Below, piece by piece: positions 45,797 to 55,235 of a stretch of DNA of 64,000 nucleotides. The notes under the pieces were generated by a model that was given only the letters and a program-made list of their open reading frames with translations, had not been told where the DNA came from and ran no database searches. Position 1 is the stretch's first letter, and each line of letters starts with the position of its first letter. Source of the DNA: Aeromonas jandaei (lineage in GTDB: Bacteria > Pseudomonadota > Gammaproteobacteria > Enterobacterales > Aeromonadaceae); contig NZ_CP149571.1 in NCBI RefSeq assembly GCF_037890695.1, positions 3,874,001 to 3,938,000 on the forward strand. Reading direction: 5' to 3'. Both the position numbers and the translations under genes were made by a program.

Positions 45797-46375
45797 TTAC
45801 TTGGCCATCTCTTTTTCGACCAGCTGGATCAGGATGTGGATCACCTTGATGTGCACTTCCTGAATGCGATCGGCATAGCCAAAGTGCGGCACGCGGATCT
45901 CGATGTCGGCCAGACCGGCCATCTTGCCGCCATCCTTGCCGGTCAGGGCGATCACTTTCATCCCCTTGGCCCGGGCAGCTTCGATGGCCTTGATGATATT
46001 GCCGGAGTTGCCGCTGGTGGAGATACCGAGCAGCACGTCGCCACGACGGCCGACCGCTTCCACATAACGGGAGAATACGTAGTCATAGCCAAAATCGTTG
46101 GAGACACAGGAGAGGTGGCTCGGATCGGAGATGGCGATACCGGCGTAACCCGGGCGGTTCTCGCGATAGCGACCGGTCAGCTCTTCGGCAAAATGCATGG
46201 CATCGCAGTGGGAACCGCCATTGCCGCAGGAGAGCACCTTGCCCTCCTCCTTGAAGGAGTCGGCCAGCAGCTTGGCAGCCGCCTCGATGTTTTTCAGGTT
46301 CTGCTCGTCAGCCAGGAAAGCCTGCAGCACGCTGGCAGCTTCAGTCAGTTCGTTGCGGATCAATTCTTGGTACAT
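45797..46375 (-). CDS. gmhA: Phosphoheptose isomerase
   Basis: A 192-residue SIS-domain enzyme converting sedoheptulose 7-phosphate to D-glycero-D-manno-heptose 7-phosphate for the LPS inner core. Motifs: [21 protein letters not shown] (residues about 51-71), [35 protein letters not shown] and [16 protein letters not shown]. The length equals E. coli GmhA, which fixes ATG 46375; GAGACATC precedes it. It is divergent from fadE. Confidence 0.93.
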   Translation of the reverse strand: MYQELIRNELTEAASVLQAFLADEQNLKNIEAAAKLLADSFKEEGKVLSCGNGGSHCDAMHFAEELTGRYRENRPGYAGIAISDPSHLSCVSNDFGYDYVFSRYVEAVGRRGDVLLGISTSGNSGNIIKAIEAARAKGMKVIALTGKDGGKMAGLADIEIRVPHFGYADRIQEVHIKVIHILIQLVEKEMAK

Positions 46376-46569
46376 GATGTCTCTTCCACTGTTTTTAGTG
46401 TGCGTGTAAGTCACCGCCATTCTCGCACAAGCCAATCCCGGAGTCGCCCCCTCCCCCCTGCAACACAACCCTGTTGCCACGAGCGTTACGGGGATCACAG
46501 TCACAAGGTAATGAAGATGTAAACAGCTTGATAACTTTGTGCGTATGAATTACAACAGGGGCCATATCC

Positions 46570-46586
46570 AACAGGTCTGACCTCTG
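46570..46586. promoter_or_regulatory. Candidate FadR operator upstream of fadE
   Basis: AACAGGTCTGACCTCTG has the palindromic core AGGTC-T-GACCT and resembles the FadR consensus (ANCTGGTCNGACCNGNT). It lies 46 bp before fadE, a usual place for repression. Confidence 0.55.
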
Positions 46587-46631
46587 GATCAGTGACGCCA
46601 CGTTGGCAATCTTTCACGCAAGGAGCAAGCA

Positions 46632-49088
46632 ATGACGACGACCCTCACTCTGCTCGGGGTGATCCTGGTTATCGGAGCCCTGGCCTACCGCCGGACATCC
46701 CTGTTCATCTCCACCCTGGTCACCGGCGCGGCGCTGGTGCTTGGTGCTATCTATGGTCATGTGCCCTTGCTGGTCTGGGCGCTGTTTGCGGTGATCGCCA
46801 TCCCGCTCAACCTGGTGGAATTTCGCCGCACCCAGATAACCAAGCCGCTGTTCAAACTCTACAAATCGATCATGCCGGAGATGTCCCGCACCGAGAAAGA
46901 GGCGATTGAAGCGGGTACTACCTGGTGGGAAGCCGATCTGTTCGCGGGCAACCCGAACTGGAAAAAACTGCACGCCATTCCGGTCAGTACCCTCTCTGCC
47001 GAAGAGCAGGCCTTCCTCGACGGCCCGGTGGAAACCGTCTGCCGCATGGTCAGCGACTGGGAAGTGACCCACGAGCGTGCGGATCTCTCCCCCGAGGTGT
47101 GGCAATACCTGAAGGACAACAAGTTCTTCGCCATGATCATCAAGAAGAAATATGGCGGCCTCGAATTCTCGGCCTACGCCCAGTCCTGCGTCCTGCAAAA
47201 GCTGTGCGGCGCCAGCGCCGTGCTCGCCTCCACCGTCGGCGTGCCCAACTCGCTGGGCCCGGGCGAACTGCTGCAGCACTATGGCACTGACGAGCAGAAG
47301 GATTACTACCTGCCCCGTCTGGCGGTGGGCAAAGAGATCCCCTGCTTCGCCCTGACCAGCCCGGAAGCGGGTTCTGACGCCGGCTCCATCCCCGACTTTG
47401 GCATCGTCTGCAAGGGCGAGTGGGAAGGCAAAGAGGTGCTCGGTATGCGCCTCACCTGGAACAAGCGCTACATCACCCTTGCCCCCATCGCCACCGTCCT
47501 GGGTCTCGCCTTCAAACTGCGTGACCCCGAGCACCTGCTGGGTGACGAGGAAGAGCTCGGCATCACCTGCGCGTTGATCCCTACTCACATCAAGGGGGTC
47601 GGCATCGGCCGTCGCCACTTCCCGCTCAACGTGCCGTTCCAGAACGGTCCGACTCAGGGCAAGGATGTGTTCGTCCCGCTCGACTTCATCATCGGTGGCC
47701 CGGCCATGGCCGGTCAGGGCTGGCGCATGCTGGTCGAGTGTCTGTCGGTCGGTCGCGGCATCACCCTGCCCTCCAACAGCACCGGCGGCGTCAAGATGCT
47801 GGCCCTGGCGAGCGGCGCCTACAGCCGCATCCGTCGCCAGTTCAAGCTGCCCATCGGCAAGATGGAAGGGATTGAAGAGCCGCTGGCCCGCATCGGCGGC
47901 AACGCCTACATCATGGGCGCCGCAGCCAACCTGACCGTGACCGGCATCGACCTTGGCGAGAAACCCTCGGTCATCTCCGCCATCGTCAAATACCACCTCA
48001 CCGACCGCGCCCAGAAGTGCATCATCGATGCCATGGACATCCACGGCGGCAAGGCCATCTGCATGGGCCCCAACAACTATCTGGCTCGCGGCTATCAGGG
48101 AGCCCCCATCGCCGTGACGGTGGAAGGGGCCAATATCCTGACTCGCAGCATGATCATCTACGGTCAGGGCGCCATCCGCTGCCATCCGTACGTGTTGCCG
48201 GAGATGCTGGCGGCCAGCCACCCGGATCAGGAGCAGGCCCTCAAGGACTTCGACAAGGCGGTATTCAGCCACGTCGGTTTTGCCATCAGCAACATGGTAC
48301 GCAGCTTCTGGCTGGGTGTGACCGGCGCCCGTTTTGCCGCGGCACCTTATGGCGACCAGACCAAAGGCTACTACCAGAAGCTCTCCCGCCTCTCTGCCAA
48401 CCTGGCCTTCCTGTCAGACATGGCGATGGGAACCCTGGGTGGTGAGCTCAAGCGCAAGGAGCGGGTCTCCGCCCGCCTTGGCGATGTGCTGAGCCAGCTC
48501 TATCTGGCCTCCAGCGCCCTCAAGCGCTATCAGGACGAGGGACGCCAGCAGGCCGACCTGCCGCTGCTGCACTGGGCACTGCAAGATGCCCTGTTCAAGG
48601 CACAAGAGGCGATCGACGAGCTGCTGCGCAACTTCCCGAACCGCTGGATTGGCCTTGCCCTGCGCGCCGTGGTGTTGCCGCTGGGTCGCGACATGAAGCG
48701 TCCGAGCGACAAGCTGGACAACCAGGTTGCCCGCCTGCTGCAAACTCCGAGCGAGACCCGCAGCCGCCTGGCCAAGGGTCAGTACCTGACCCGCGAAGAA
48801 GGCAACCCCTTCGGTCTGCTGGAGCAGGCGCTCGATGACGTGCTGGCTGCCGAGCCGCTGTTTGACAAGGTGTGCAAGGCTGACGGCGTCAAGCGCCCCT
48901 TCCTGGCACTGGACAAGGTGGCCGACATCGGCCTGGCCGCTGGCGTGCTGAGCCAGAGCGAAGCGGAGCTGCTGCGCCGCGCCGAAGTAAGTCGCCTGCG
49001 CACCATCAACGTCGATGACTTTGACCCCATCGATCTGGTAGCCAACAAGAAGCTGTTTGAAGCCTCGGCTTACCATCGCGCCGCCTGA
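46632..49088 (+). CDS. fadE: Acyl-CoA dehydrogenase FadE
   Basis: An 818-residue flavoenzyme for the first step of fatty-acid beta-oxidation. Two or three N-terminal hydrophobic segments (residues about 1-60) anchor it to the membrane. The dehydrogenase core has [19 protein letters not shown] (substrate/FAD region), [16 protein letters not shown] and the [19 protein letters not shown] motif; the C-terminal 300 residues are the FadE-specific extension. The length matches E. coli FadE (814). AAGGAG precedes the ATG. A FadR-like site lies upstream. Confidence 0.95.
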   Translation: MTTTLTLLGVILVIGALAYRRTSLFISTLVTGAALVLGAIYGHVPLLVWALFAVIAIPLNLVEFRRTQITKPLFKLYKSIMPEMSRTEKEAIEAGTTWWEADLFAGNPNWKKLHAIPVSTLSAEEQAFLDGPVETVCRMVSDWEVTHERADLSPEVWQYLKDNKFFAMIIKKKYGGLEFSAYAQSCVLQKLCGASAVLASTVGVPNSLGPGELLQHYGTDEQKDYYLPRLAVGKEIPCFALTSPEAGSDAGSIPDFGIVCKGEWEGKEVLGMRLTWNKRYITLAPIATVLGLAFKLRDPEHLLGDEEELGITCALIPTHIKGVGIGRRHFPLNVPFQNGPTQGKDVFVPLDFIIGGPAMAGQGWRMLVECLSVGRGITLPSNSTGGVKMLALASGAYSRIRRQFKLPIGKMEGIEEPLARIGGNAYIMGAAANLTVTGIDLGEKPSVISAIVKYHLTDRAQKCIIDAMDIHGGKAICMGPNNYLARGYQGAPIAVTVEGANILTRSMIIYGQGAIRCHPYVLPEMLAASHPDQEQALKDFDKAVFSHVGFAISNMVRSFWLGVTGARFAAAPYGDQTKGYYQKLSRLSANLAFLSDMAMGTLGGELKRKERVSARLGDVLSQLYLASSALKRYQDEGRQQADLPLLHWALQDALFKAQEAIDELLRNFPNRWIGLALRAVVLPLGRDMKRPSDKLDNQVARLLQTPSETRSRLAKGQYLTREEGNPFGLLEQALDDVLAAEPLFDKVCKADGVKRPFLALDKVADIGLAAGVLSQSEAELLRRAEVSRLRTINVDDFDPIDLVANKKLFEASAYHRAA

Positions 49089-49105
49089 TATCAAGGCAAT
49101 CTGAC

Positions 49106-49132
49106 AACGCCTCCCTTGTGGAGGCGTTTTTT
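49106..49132 (+). terminator. fadE terminator
   Basis: AACGCCTCC/GGAGGCGTT stem, five-base loop, T run. Confidence 0.9.
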
Positions 49133-49244
49133 ATTTCATGACTGCAACAGCTTGCCCAGCTCCCCCGACCTGCGCCCTTCCCCGTGTCCTCGCCCACAAA
49201 ACAGTGCACAATAGCCGGCAAACCGAATCACAAAGGAAGCCAGG

Positions 49245-50519
49245 ATGACCCTTGAGCACCTGATCCAGTGGCGCCGTGACCTGCACCGCCTGCCGGAAGC
49301 GGCCTGGAAAGAGTTTCGTACCACCAGCCTGATTGCCCACCATCTGAATGAACTTGGCTATCACATCGTGCTTGGCGACAAGCTGCTGGCCAGCAATCTG
49401 ATGATGGGGCGCGATGTCGATGTGGCCGCCGAGAAAGCCCGCGCCCGCCGTCAGGGAGCCCACCCCGACTGGCTGGAGCGCATTGGCGACGTGACCGGGC
49501 TGATGGGAGAGCTGGATACCGGCCGCCCCGGCCCTACCCTGGCCTTTCGCTTCGATATCGACGCAGTGGAGGTGGAGGAGTCTGCCGCCGAGCAGCACCT
49601 GCCGCAGCAGGAGGGCTTTGCCTCCCACAACAAAGGGTGGATGCACGCCTGCGCCCACGATGGCCATACCGCCATCGGTCTGGGGCTGGCCAGCCGCCTG
49701 ATGGCGATGAAAGAGGAGCTGTGCGGGCGCATCAAGCTCTTCTTCCAACCCGCTGAAGAGGGGTGCCGCGGTGGCAAGGCGCTGGCCGCAGGCGGTGCCC
49801 TCGATGACGTGGATGCCCTGCTCTCGCTCCATATCGGCATTCACGCCGGCAGCGGCGAGCTGGTGATCAACCCCACCGAGTTCCTCTGCTCAACCAAGTT
49901 CGACGTCCACTTCATGGGCACCGCCGCCCATGCCGGGCTCGAGCCCAATGCCGGCAGCAATGCGCTGGCTGCCGCCTGCATGGCTACCACCGCGATGCTC
50001 GGCATTCCGCGCCACCGCGACGGCATGACCCGCATCAACATCGGCCAACTCCACGCCGGCAGCGGGCGCAACGTCATTCCCGACCATGCCGAACTGCACG
50101 GTGAAACCCGCGGCGCCGACAGCGCCCTCAACGACTACATGTTCAGCCAGGTGCAACGCATCGTCGAAGGCACCGCCCTTGCCCACGGCGTCACCTACCG
50201 CATCATCAAGCAGGGTGAGGCCATCGCGCTCGATAACAGCCCGGCGCTGCAGGCCGAGCTGGCGGCGCTGGCTCGCAAGCAGGGGCTCGCCACCATCCAG
50301 ACTCGCCGCTTTGGCGCCAGCGAAGATGCCGGTTTTCTGATGGAGCGGGTGCAAAAGCAGGGGGGCGAAGCGGCTTACCTGATCCTTGGCGCCGATCTGG
50401 CTGCGCCGCACCACCACAACTCCTTCGATTTCGACGAGCGGGTGATGCAGAGCGGGGTCGATCTGCTGGCGGCGTGGGCCCATGCCAGACTGGGGAATTG
50501 CGCTCATATCAAGGGATAA
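49245..50519 (+). CDS. M20-family amidohydrolase, AbgA-like
   Basis: A 424-residue M20D metallo-amidohydrolase. Metal-binding and catalytic landmarks: LAFRFDIDAVEVEES, MHACAHDGHTAIG (first metal site), FQPAEEGCRGGKAL (catalytic glutamate), SLHIGIHAGSGELV and APHHHNSFDFDE (last histidine). This group cleaves N-acyl amino acids or aminobenzoyl-glutamate (AbgA). There is no abgB or abgT neighbour, so the substrate is open. Monocistronic between two terminators. Confidence 0.85.
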   Translation: MTLEHLIQWRRDLHRLPEAAWKEFRTTSLIAHHLNELGYHIVLGDKLLASNLMMGRDVDVAAEKARARRQGAHPDWLERIGDVTGLMGELDTGRPGPTLAFRFDIDAVEVEESAAEQHLPQQEGFASHNKGWMHACAHDGHTAIGLGLASRLMAMKEELCGRIKLFFQPAEEGCRGGKALAAGGALDDVDALLSLHIGIHAGSGELVINPTEFLCSTKFDVHFMGTAAHAGLEPNAGSNALAAACMATTAMLGIPRHRDGMTRINIGQLHAGSGRNVIPDHAELHGETRGADSALNDYMFSQVQRIVEGTALAHGVTYRIIKQGEAIALDNSPALQAELAALARKQGLATIQTRRFGASEDAGFLMERVQKQGGEAAYLILGADLAAPHHHNSFDFDERVMQSGVDLLAAWAHARLGNCAHIKG

Positions 50520-50561
50520 ACCCGGTGGCTATCAGCTCGGAAACCTGAGCAAACAGGATCA

Positions 50562-50588
50562 AAAAAGGCGCCCATCGGCGCCTTTTTA
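50562..50588. terminator. Bidirectional terminator between AbgA-like gene and rnfH
   Basis: Perfect 11-bp stem AAAAAGGCGCC/GGCGCCTTTTT with a CATC loop; T runs on both strands. Confidence 0.9.
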
Positions 50589-50616
50589 TTTGCTAACCGC
50601 TTGCCGCGGCGCAATG

Positions 50617-50979
50617 TCACTCAGCCGGTTGGCCATCACCGCGCTTGCGGTTGGTATTGGGACGACCGCCGGTCACAGCATCGGCACGCCCCTCCTCCTT
50701 GGCCTTCTCGGCGCGCTTTTTGCGCATCTCGCGCGGATCGGCGATGAGCGGGCGATAGATCTCGATGCGATCGCCATCCTGCAGCAGATCGCTCCCTTTT
50801 ACCGGACGGCTATAGATGCCGAACTTGTTGACCGACAAGTCGATCTCGGGGTGCTTCTGCACGATGCCGGACTGCTCGATAGCGGCCTGTACGCAAGTCT
50901 CGGGAGATACCCGCAGCGCAATCACCGTCTGGCGCTGCGGCAGGGCATAGACCACTTCGATATTGAGCTGATCAGGCAC
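50617..50979 (-). CDS. rnfH: RnfH-family ubiquitin-like protein
   Basis: A 120-residue small protein of the UPF0125/RnfH group, with a ubiquitin-like (ThiS/MoaD-like) fold. DQLNIEVVYALPQRQ, VNKFGIYSRPVKGSDLLQDGDRIEIYRPL and DPREMRKKRAEKAKEEG match the family; the basic tail is longer than in E. coli (96 residues). The start is GTG at 50979 (MPDQLN), overlapping the ratA end by 8 bp, preceded by AAGGTGG. Its cellular role is not settled in any organism known to me. Confidence 0.85.
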   Translation of the reverse strand: MPDQLNIEVVYALPQRQTVIALRVSPETCVQAAIEQSGIVQKHPEIDLSVNKFGIYSRPVKGSDLLQDGDRIEIYRPLIADPREMRKKRAEKAKEEGRADAVTGGRPNTNRKRGDGQPAE

Positions 50980-51406
50980 CGTACACCACCTTGGCACGGT
51001 TTGAGAAGGCGGAGACCATGGAGCTCACCAGATCGCGGAACACCTGGCCAAAGGCCACTTCGATGAGCTTGGAGGTAAATTCGAAATCGAGGTCAAACTC
51101 CACCTTGCAGGCATCCACGTCGAGGGGAGTAAAGGTTCACCAGCCAGCCAGCTTGCTGAAGGGGCCGTCCACCAGCTCCATCCTGATCTGGCGGTTTACA
51201 TCCAGCTGGTTGCGGGTAGTAAAGGTTTTGGCGATGCCCGCCTTGGCCACATCGACCGACGCCATCATGTAATCGTCACCCGCCTCATGAACACGGCTGC
51301 CGACACAGCCGGGCAAAAACTGCGGATAGGCATTCACATCGTTGACCAACTTGAACATCTGTTCGGCACTGAACATCACCAGGGCACTGCGAGTAATACG
51401 GGGCAT
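50972..51406 (-). pseudogene. ratA: ratA interrupted by an in-frame TGA
   Basis: The frame encodes RatA (START/polyketide-cyclase fold; in E. coli it blocks 70S assembly) from ATG 51406: PRITRSALVMFSAEQMFKLV, then YPQFLPGCVGSRV and KTFTTRNQLDV. At 51137-51139 a TGA stops it after DGPFSKLAGW; the same frame then continues perfectly as TFTPLDVDACKVEFDLDFEF and FSNRAKVVYGA to a normal stop at 50972. E. coli has GGWKFTPL here, so a Trp codon appears lost. Without the stop the protein would have the normal 144 residues. A nonsense mutation, a sequencing error or readthrough are all possible. Confidence 0.85.
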
Positions 51407-51512
51407 GGCTTTTCCTCATCCAATCGCCGCGATTTTATCACCATGTTGGCGCTTTTGGAGGTAAAACCTCGGCCAAACTGCTCAGAAAGCGGTCACTTGA
51501 CCCGTCGCGCGT

Positions 51513-51540
51513 TTTACAGCCGCCCCCGCCTACGTATAAT
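51513..51540 (+). promoter_or_regulatory. smpB promoter
   Basis: TTTACA (51513-51518) and a perfect TATAAT (51535-51540), 16 bp apart, 36 bp before smpB. Confidence 0.65.
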
Positions 51541-51575
51541 ACGAGCCTCCTAGTCATTGCCGGAAATCGCCCGTC

Positions 51576-52064
51576 ATGAGCAAAAAAAACAGTAAAAACA
51601 AAGCCGGGTCCAGCACCATTGCACTCAACAGAACCGCGCGCCACGAATACTTCATCGAAGAAAAGATCGAAGCGGGTCTGTCCCTGCAAGGGTGGGAAGT
51701 CAAATCCCTGCGGGCGGGCAAGGCCAACATCAGCGAAGCCTATGTCATCTTCCGCGATGGCGAAGCCTACCTGTTCGGCTCCAGCTTCCTGCCACTGCAA
51801 GCGGCCTCCAGCCATGTGGTGTGTGACCCGACCCGTACCCGCAAACTGCTGCTGAGCCGTCGTGAACTCGACAAACTCGAAAGCCTGATTGCCCGTCAGG
51901 GCTATACCGTCGTCCCCCTCGCCCTCTACTGGAAACAGTGCTGGGTCAAGGTCGAGATCGGTCTGGTGAAGGGCAAGAAAGAGCACGACAAGCGCGAAGA
52001 TACCAAGGCCCGCGAGTGGGATCGGGAAAAAGCCCGCATCATGAAGAACAAGTACCGCGGCTAA
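51576..52064 (+). CDS. smpB: SsrA-binding protein
   Basis: A 162-residue OB-fold protein that carries tmRNA into the stalled ribosome for trans-translation. Motifs: [59 protein letters not shown] and the basic C-terminal tail [20 protein letters not shown] that occupies the mRNA channel. It sits directly upstream of its partner ssrA. Confidence 0.96.
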   Translation: MSKKNSKNKAGSSTIALNRTARHEYFIEEKIEAGLSLQGWEVKSLRAGKANISEAYVIFRDGEAYLFGSSFLPLQAASSHVVCDPTRTRKLLLSRRELDKLESLIARQGYTVVPLALYWKQCWVKVEIGLVKGKKEHDKREDTKAREWDREKARIMKNKYRG

Positions 52065-52183
52065 CCCTCTGATGTCCGGACGATTCCAGTCCGGACACCT
52101 CACTTCCGGTTCCCCACCCCCGGCCACTGCGCACAATAAATCGGCAAACAGACCACCAGCTGGCGGGAATAGCCATCAACGCC

Positions 52184-52211
52184 TTGCCATACCAGCATTT
52201 TTGCGTACAAT
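52184..52211 (+). promoter_or_regulatory. ssrA promoter
   Basis: TTGCCA (52184-52189) and TACAAT (52206-52211), 16 bp apart, place the start a few bases before the mature 5' end at 52227. Confidence 0.65.
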
Positions 52212-52226
52212 CGCTCTTAACAACTT

Positions 52227-52586
52227 GGGGCTGATTCTGGATTCGACAAGATTCACGAAACCCAAGGTGCATGCCGAGGTGCGGTAGGCCTCGTTAATAA
52301 ACCGCAAAAAAATAGTCGCAAACGACGAAAACTACGCACTCGCAGCTTAATAACCTGCGCTGAGCCCTTCTACCCTAGCTTGCCTGTGTCCTAGGGAATC
52401 GGAAGGTCATCCTTCACAGGATCGTGTGGAAGTCCTGCTCGGGGCGGAAGCATTAAAACCAATCGAGCTAGTCAATTCGTGGCGTGTCTCTCCGCAGCGG
52501 GTTGGCGAATGTAAAGAGTGACTAAGCATGTAGTGCCAAGGATGTAGTAATTTTGGACGGGGGTTCAAATCCCCCCAGCTCCACCA
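52227..52586 (+). ncRNA. ssrA: tmRNA (SsrA)
   Basis: A 360-nt transfer-messenger RNA. The 5' GGGGCTGATTCTGGATTCGA and the 3' end with a TTCAAAT T-arm and CCCCAGCTCCACCA form the alanine-tRNA-like domain with encoded CCA. The tag frame starts at GCA 52318 and reads ANDENYALAA, followed by TAATAA (52348-52353). It rescues stalled ribosomes with SmpB. Its 3' end is a common phage integration site, and phage genes begin just downstream. Confidence 0.98.
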
Positions 52587-52704
52587 ATTTAACTAGGACA
52601 CAGACAGGACAAAATGAGTTAAAACAGCCACTTAGCCAAATAACGGCGACAGCGACTGGCCCAAAACGGGAACTAAAATGATCCACTGGTGATCCAAGAG
52701 CAAG

Positions 52705-52732
52705 AAAGCCTGCAGAAATGCAGGCTTTTTTC
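52705..52732 (+). terminator. Terminator downstream of ssrA
   Basis: Perfect AAAGCCTGCA/TGCAGGCTTT stem, GAAA loop, T run, about 120 bp after the tmRNA 3' end. Confidence 0.85.
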
Positions 52733-52776
52733 TTTTCCACTCCGCAACTACTCCTGCCACCAAGAAACAGGCCATA

Positions 52777-52802
52777 GAAAAGCCCGCTCAATGGCGGGCT
52801 TC
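52777..52802 (-). terminator. Terminator of the small minus-strand gene
   Basis: AAGCCCGCC/GCGGGCTT hairpin followed on the minus strand by TTTTC, just past the stop at 52819. It supports transcription of that gene. Confidence 0.7.
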
Positions 52803-52818
52803 TGCTCAATGCCGAACA

Positions 52819-52935
52819 TCACTGAACGGCTACTTCATCGCGTAGTTTTTCAAGAATGCGCGCGATCTCCTCACCCTCCTCCGGCGCCAGGTCAAGCGTC
52901 TCTAAGTAGTCCTCAAGTTCAGCTAGTGAATCCAT
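52819..52935 (-). CDS. Small acidic protein (38 residues)
   Basis: A short helical, acidic protein (MDSLAELEDYLETLDL, then PEEGEEIARILEKLRDEVAVQ). The ATG at 52935 has GAGG ten bases upstream, and a terminator lies right after the stop. The frame is open for 64 more codons upstream (to 53127), but that part is less protein-like. I do not recognise a family. Confidence 0.45.
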   Translation of the reverse strand: MDSLAELEDYLETLDLAPEEGEEIARILEKLRDEVAVQ

Positions 52936-53230
52936 CCGATCAGGTCCTCGCTTATCAACTCCCAGTCTCTCGACTGTGAAACACTGTATGCTTATACAGT
53001 AACGAAGCGAGTTTACAACTTTCCTTCTCCAGATGGGAGCACTATCTTTTATCACCTCCGCTATCTTGTTATTTCCTAACGAAAAATCCCGTCCTATATG
53101 ACTTATCATAACCCGCTCACACTCCATCGTTACTGGTGATCCGCGGCGACTCTTGGCGCGTCATACTCATTTTTTTGACTACAATCTACATGACCTACAT
53201 GTGCCATTACTGAGCAATTGCGCAATAGGT

Positions 53231-53246
53231 GTCTCAAATTTGGGAC
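53231..53246. promoter_or_regulatory. Operator-like palindrome before the XRE gene
   Basis: GTCTCAAATTTGGGAC is a 16-bp palindrome with one mismatched pair, 54 bp upstream of the regulator gene; it could be its autoregulatory site. Confidence 0.4.
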
Positions 53247-53300
53247 AACAATAAAAACATGATCTAGAGCACGGTTAGAACATACAAACGAGGAACACGT

Positions 53301-53663
53301 ATGAAGCTGTATCTGACCAGTTCTAGCCTTGCCTATGTCCATCGCACCAAGACAAAGGTGCGCAAGCTGATGGCCGAGCGAAAGCTCAGCCAGACCAAGA
53401 TCAGTAAACTGACTGACATCCCACGCTCAAGCATCTCGAGATGGCTATCACCGCACCATGATGACTTTATGGGGCTGGCTGAGGCTGTGATGATTTCGAG
53501 TGTGATGGGGATATCTGTTCAGGCCATCCTGGCTGATCCAGATTGGAGCGTGTCAGATGACGAGCACATGGGGCTGATCAACCGGGCCGCTATGCTGCCG
53601 AAGCCGCACCTTGCCTCAATGCTGAACTGCTATGCGGAGATTCTTGGGGTGAGAGTCGGGTAA
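53301..53663 (+). CDS. XRE-type helix-turn-helix regulator
   Basis: A 120-residue protein with a Cro/C1-type helix-turn-helix at about residues 17-50 (KVRKLMAERKLSQTKISKLTDIPRSSISRWLS) and a small C-terminal part (GLAEAVMISSVMGISVQAILADPDW) of the kind that aids dimerisation. A phage repressor or Cro-like role is likely. It faces away from the small minus-strand gene and lies convergent with the Arc/Rha operon. Confidence 0.75.
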   Translation: MKLYLTSSSLAYVHRTKTKVRKLMAERKLSQTKISKLTDIPRSSISRWLSPHHDDFMGLAEAVMISSVMGISVQAILADPDWSVSDDEHMGLINRAAMLPKPHLASMLNCYAEILGVRVG

Positions 53664-53668
53664 CAAAA

Positions 53669-53686
53669 ATGGGGCCGAAGCCCCAT
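53669..53686 (-). terminator. Terminator of the Arc-Arc-Rha operon
   Basis: ATGGGGC/GCCCCAT stem with a TTCG loop on the minus strand, followed by TTTTTG. Confidence 0.75.
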
Positions 53687-53697
53687 CAGTATTAAGC

Positions 53698-53823
53698 CTA
53701 CTGCTCCGGCATCATTCGCATGATGCGATCGGTGGCATCCTGCCGCGTCTCAGGGGATAAATCCTCTGTTTCCAGCAATCTCAGCAGATAGGTGAGTTCA
53801 GCTTTCAGTTGTGCGGCGCTCAT
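53698..53823 (-). CDS. Small phage protein (41 residues)
   Basis: ATG at 53823 overlaps the stop of the Rha-type gene (ATGA). The 41-residue product ([20 protein letters not shown], then QDATDRIMRMMPEQ) is helical and charged. No family is recognised. Coupling and the terminator just downstream support it. Confidence 0.55.
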   Translation of the reverse strand: MSAAQLKAELTYLLRLLETEDLSPETRQDATDRIMRMMPEQ

Positions 53824-54740
53824 GCTGCCCCCTTGATCACTTTGTCCTGAGTGAACAAACCATCCCAGTCCTTCTTCATTGGGAGCTCGCCTTTCAGGTA
53901 GAGCTGGTAGATCCTCACCGCCCCCTTCTGCAGCAGCACCGGGGTGAACACGATGAATGACTCGAAACCATGCCGCTTCTGCTCGTGCTGCTCCTCTGTG
54001 AGGTATCTGTCACGAGCGTAAGACGCCGCTCGCCAGCGCTTGCCTGAACGGCTTTCGTTATACAGCCAGCTGCGATCCTCAAAGAATGTGCAAACCTGCT
54101 GGGAGTTGACGCCGTTGAGCATCTTGCAGAACTGCGGGATGGTCATCCCTTGGCGGAACAGGCTTTCCAGTGAGTGGATCTGCTCCTGCTGCTGCTTGTT
54201 CTCGATGGCCAGCACCTGCCCGAGTTCATATTGCTCAGCCCAAGCGCGAGCTGCTGCGGCTGGGTTGCTGAAATCAGGAAGGTTAGCGGCTGGTGTTGAT
54301 ACCGCCTCTTCAAGCTCTTGCCAGCGATCCACAATACGAGCGGTGAACTCTGGGCAAAGCTGGGCTACCACGATCAGTGAATCACGCTTGCCTTGCTTGC
54401 CGGTGAACACGTAGACGGAAAACGACTGGGTGATGCCTAACCCATTGATTCTTCCACAATCCTGCATTGCAGGAAGCTGAATTACGCCCTTTTTGGCGAG
54501 CCTTTCAATGGCCACTTTCACATTGTCATGGCGGCTGCCAACCAGATCAGTGATCTCTTGGCTGGTCATGGTGACAGCGCCAACATTCTGCGGCCCTGTC
54601 AAAACTTTGGTTTGCTGATACTGTTGTTGTATAGTCATACCGTAGTCCTTAACGTGGTTGTTTTGGTTTACATCCTCGGCCTTGGCGGTGGCAGCCGCTT
54701 TGGCCGAATTCTTTTTGGCATCAGGCCAGCTTCCCTTCAT
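53820..54740 (-). CDS. Rha-type phage regulatory protein
   Basis: A 306-residue phage regulator. The Rha-like domain (about residues 55-150) has [20 protein letters not shown] and [17 protein letters not shown]. The C-terminal part (about 185-270: [20 protein letters not shown], then [20 protein letters not shown]) resembles the DNA-binding end of phage antirepressors. ATG 54740 has GGAGG nine bases upstream; it overlaps the end of the Arc-like gene. Such proteins relieve repression or block host growth of some phages. Confidence 0.75.
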   Translation of the reverse strand: MKGSWPDAKKNSAKAAATAKAEDVNQNNHVKDYGMTIQQQYQQTKVLTGPQNVGAVTMTSQEITDLVGSRHDNVKVAIERLAKKGVIQLPAMQDCGRINGLGITQSFSVYVFTGKQGKRDSLIVVAQLCPEFTARIVDRWQELEEAVSTPAANLPDFSNPAAAARAWAEQYELGQVLAIENKQQQEQIHSLESLFRQGMTIPQFCKMLNGVNSQQVCTFFEDRSWLYNESRSGKRWRAASYARDRYLTEEQHEQKRHGFESFIVFTPVLLQKGAVRIYQLYLKGELPMKKDWDGLFTQDKVIKGAA

Positions 54741-54870
54741 TTTTCAGCACCTCCTTCAAGCGCTGTACAATCTCCGAGTTCATAGAGCGGCCATTCTCTT
54801 TTGCCAACTCCTTGATCTGCTCCCGAAATCCTGGCGGCAGTCGCACCATAAACTTGTCCCAATCACGCAT
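54721..54870 (-). CDS. Arc-family ribbon-helix-helix repressor 1
   Basis: A 49-residue Arc/Mnt-like DNA-binding protein: [20 protein letters not shown], then [20 protein letters not shown]. The KFMVRLP strand and [10 protein letters not shown] helix are the Arc signature. It overlaps the second Arc gene upstream and the Rha gene downstream, so three genes are translated as one unit. Confidence 0.8.
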   Translation of the reverse strand: MRDWDKFMVRLPPGFREQIKELAKENGRSMNSEIVQRLKEVLKNEGKLA

Positions 54871-55030
54871 GGCTCTCCCCCGCCTTGTCCTGCTCCATGG
54901 TGCGTACCAGTCGCGCCATCAGTTCGGCATTCACCGAGCGGAAGTTTTTCTCCGCCTGCTCTTTCAGGTAAGTCAGCATCTCTTCCGGAATGCGGAACTT
55001 GGTTTGCTTTACATCTCTGGTCAGTTTCAC
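54863..55030 (-). CDS. Arc-family ribbon-helix-helix repressor 2
   Basis: A 55-residue protein from a GTG start at 55030 (GGGAG six bases upstream). [20 protein letters not shown] forms the strand and first helix; [17 protein letters not shown] is the second helix. It is shorter and more diverged than repressor 1. It overlaps repressor 1 by 8 bp and is first in the operon. Confidence 0.7.
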   Translation of the reverse strand: MKLTRDVKQTKFRIPEEMLTYLKEQAEKNFRSVNAELMARLVRTMEQDKAGESHA

Positions 55031-55100
55031 TAAATGCTCCCTTGTTTCCTATGTTTGTTTTTCATCAAAACATACATTGACACCGAGTTTTACATTGATA

Positions 55101-55199
55101 ATGGCCATGTGCCATCAACATCAGGTTATGCCCAGCAGCAAAGGCTGTCAATAATTTTTGATGGCCATGTGCCACCATTGATTGATGGCACTGTGCCTG
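55101..55199. promoter_or_regulatory. Three operator-like repeats between divergent Arc genes
   Basis: ATGGCCATGTGCCA occurs at 55101-55114 and again at 55161-55174; a variant with a perfect GGCAC-T-GTGCC palindrome lies at 55184-55199. Arms TGGC/GCCA give twofold symmetry. The spacing is 60 bp then 24 bp. They are the likely binding sites of one or more of the Arc-like repressors. Confidence 0.65.
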
Positions 55200-55235
55200 T
55201 ATGCTTGATCCAATCAAAATCAGGTAGATAGCAAG

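Noticed and set aside
46614..48272. A 552-codon minus-strand frame opposite fadE
   Set aside because: Antisense to FadE and low-complexity Gly/Asp/His composition typical of shadows.
52522..52809. A 95-codon minus-strand frame across the ssrA end
   Set aside because: Overlaps the conserved tmRNA acceptor domain and its terminator.
52936..53127. N-terminal extension of the small acidic protein
   Set aside because: Better ribosome-binding site and composition at 52935; the extension looks random, though it cannot be excluded.
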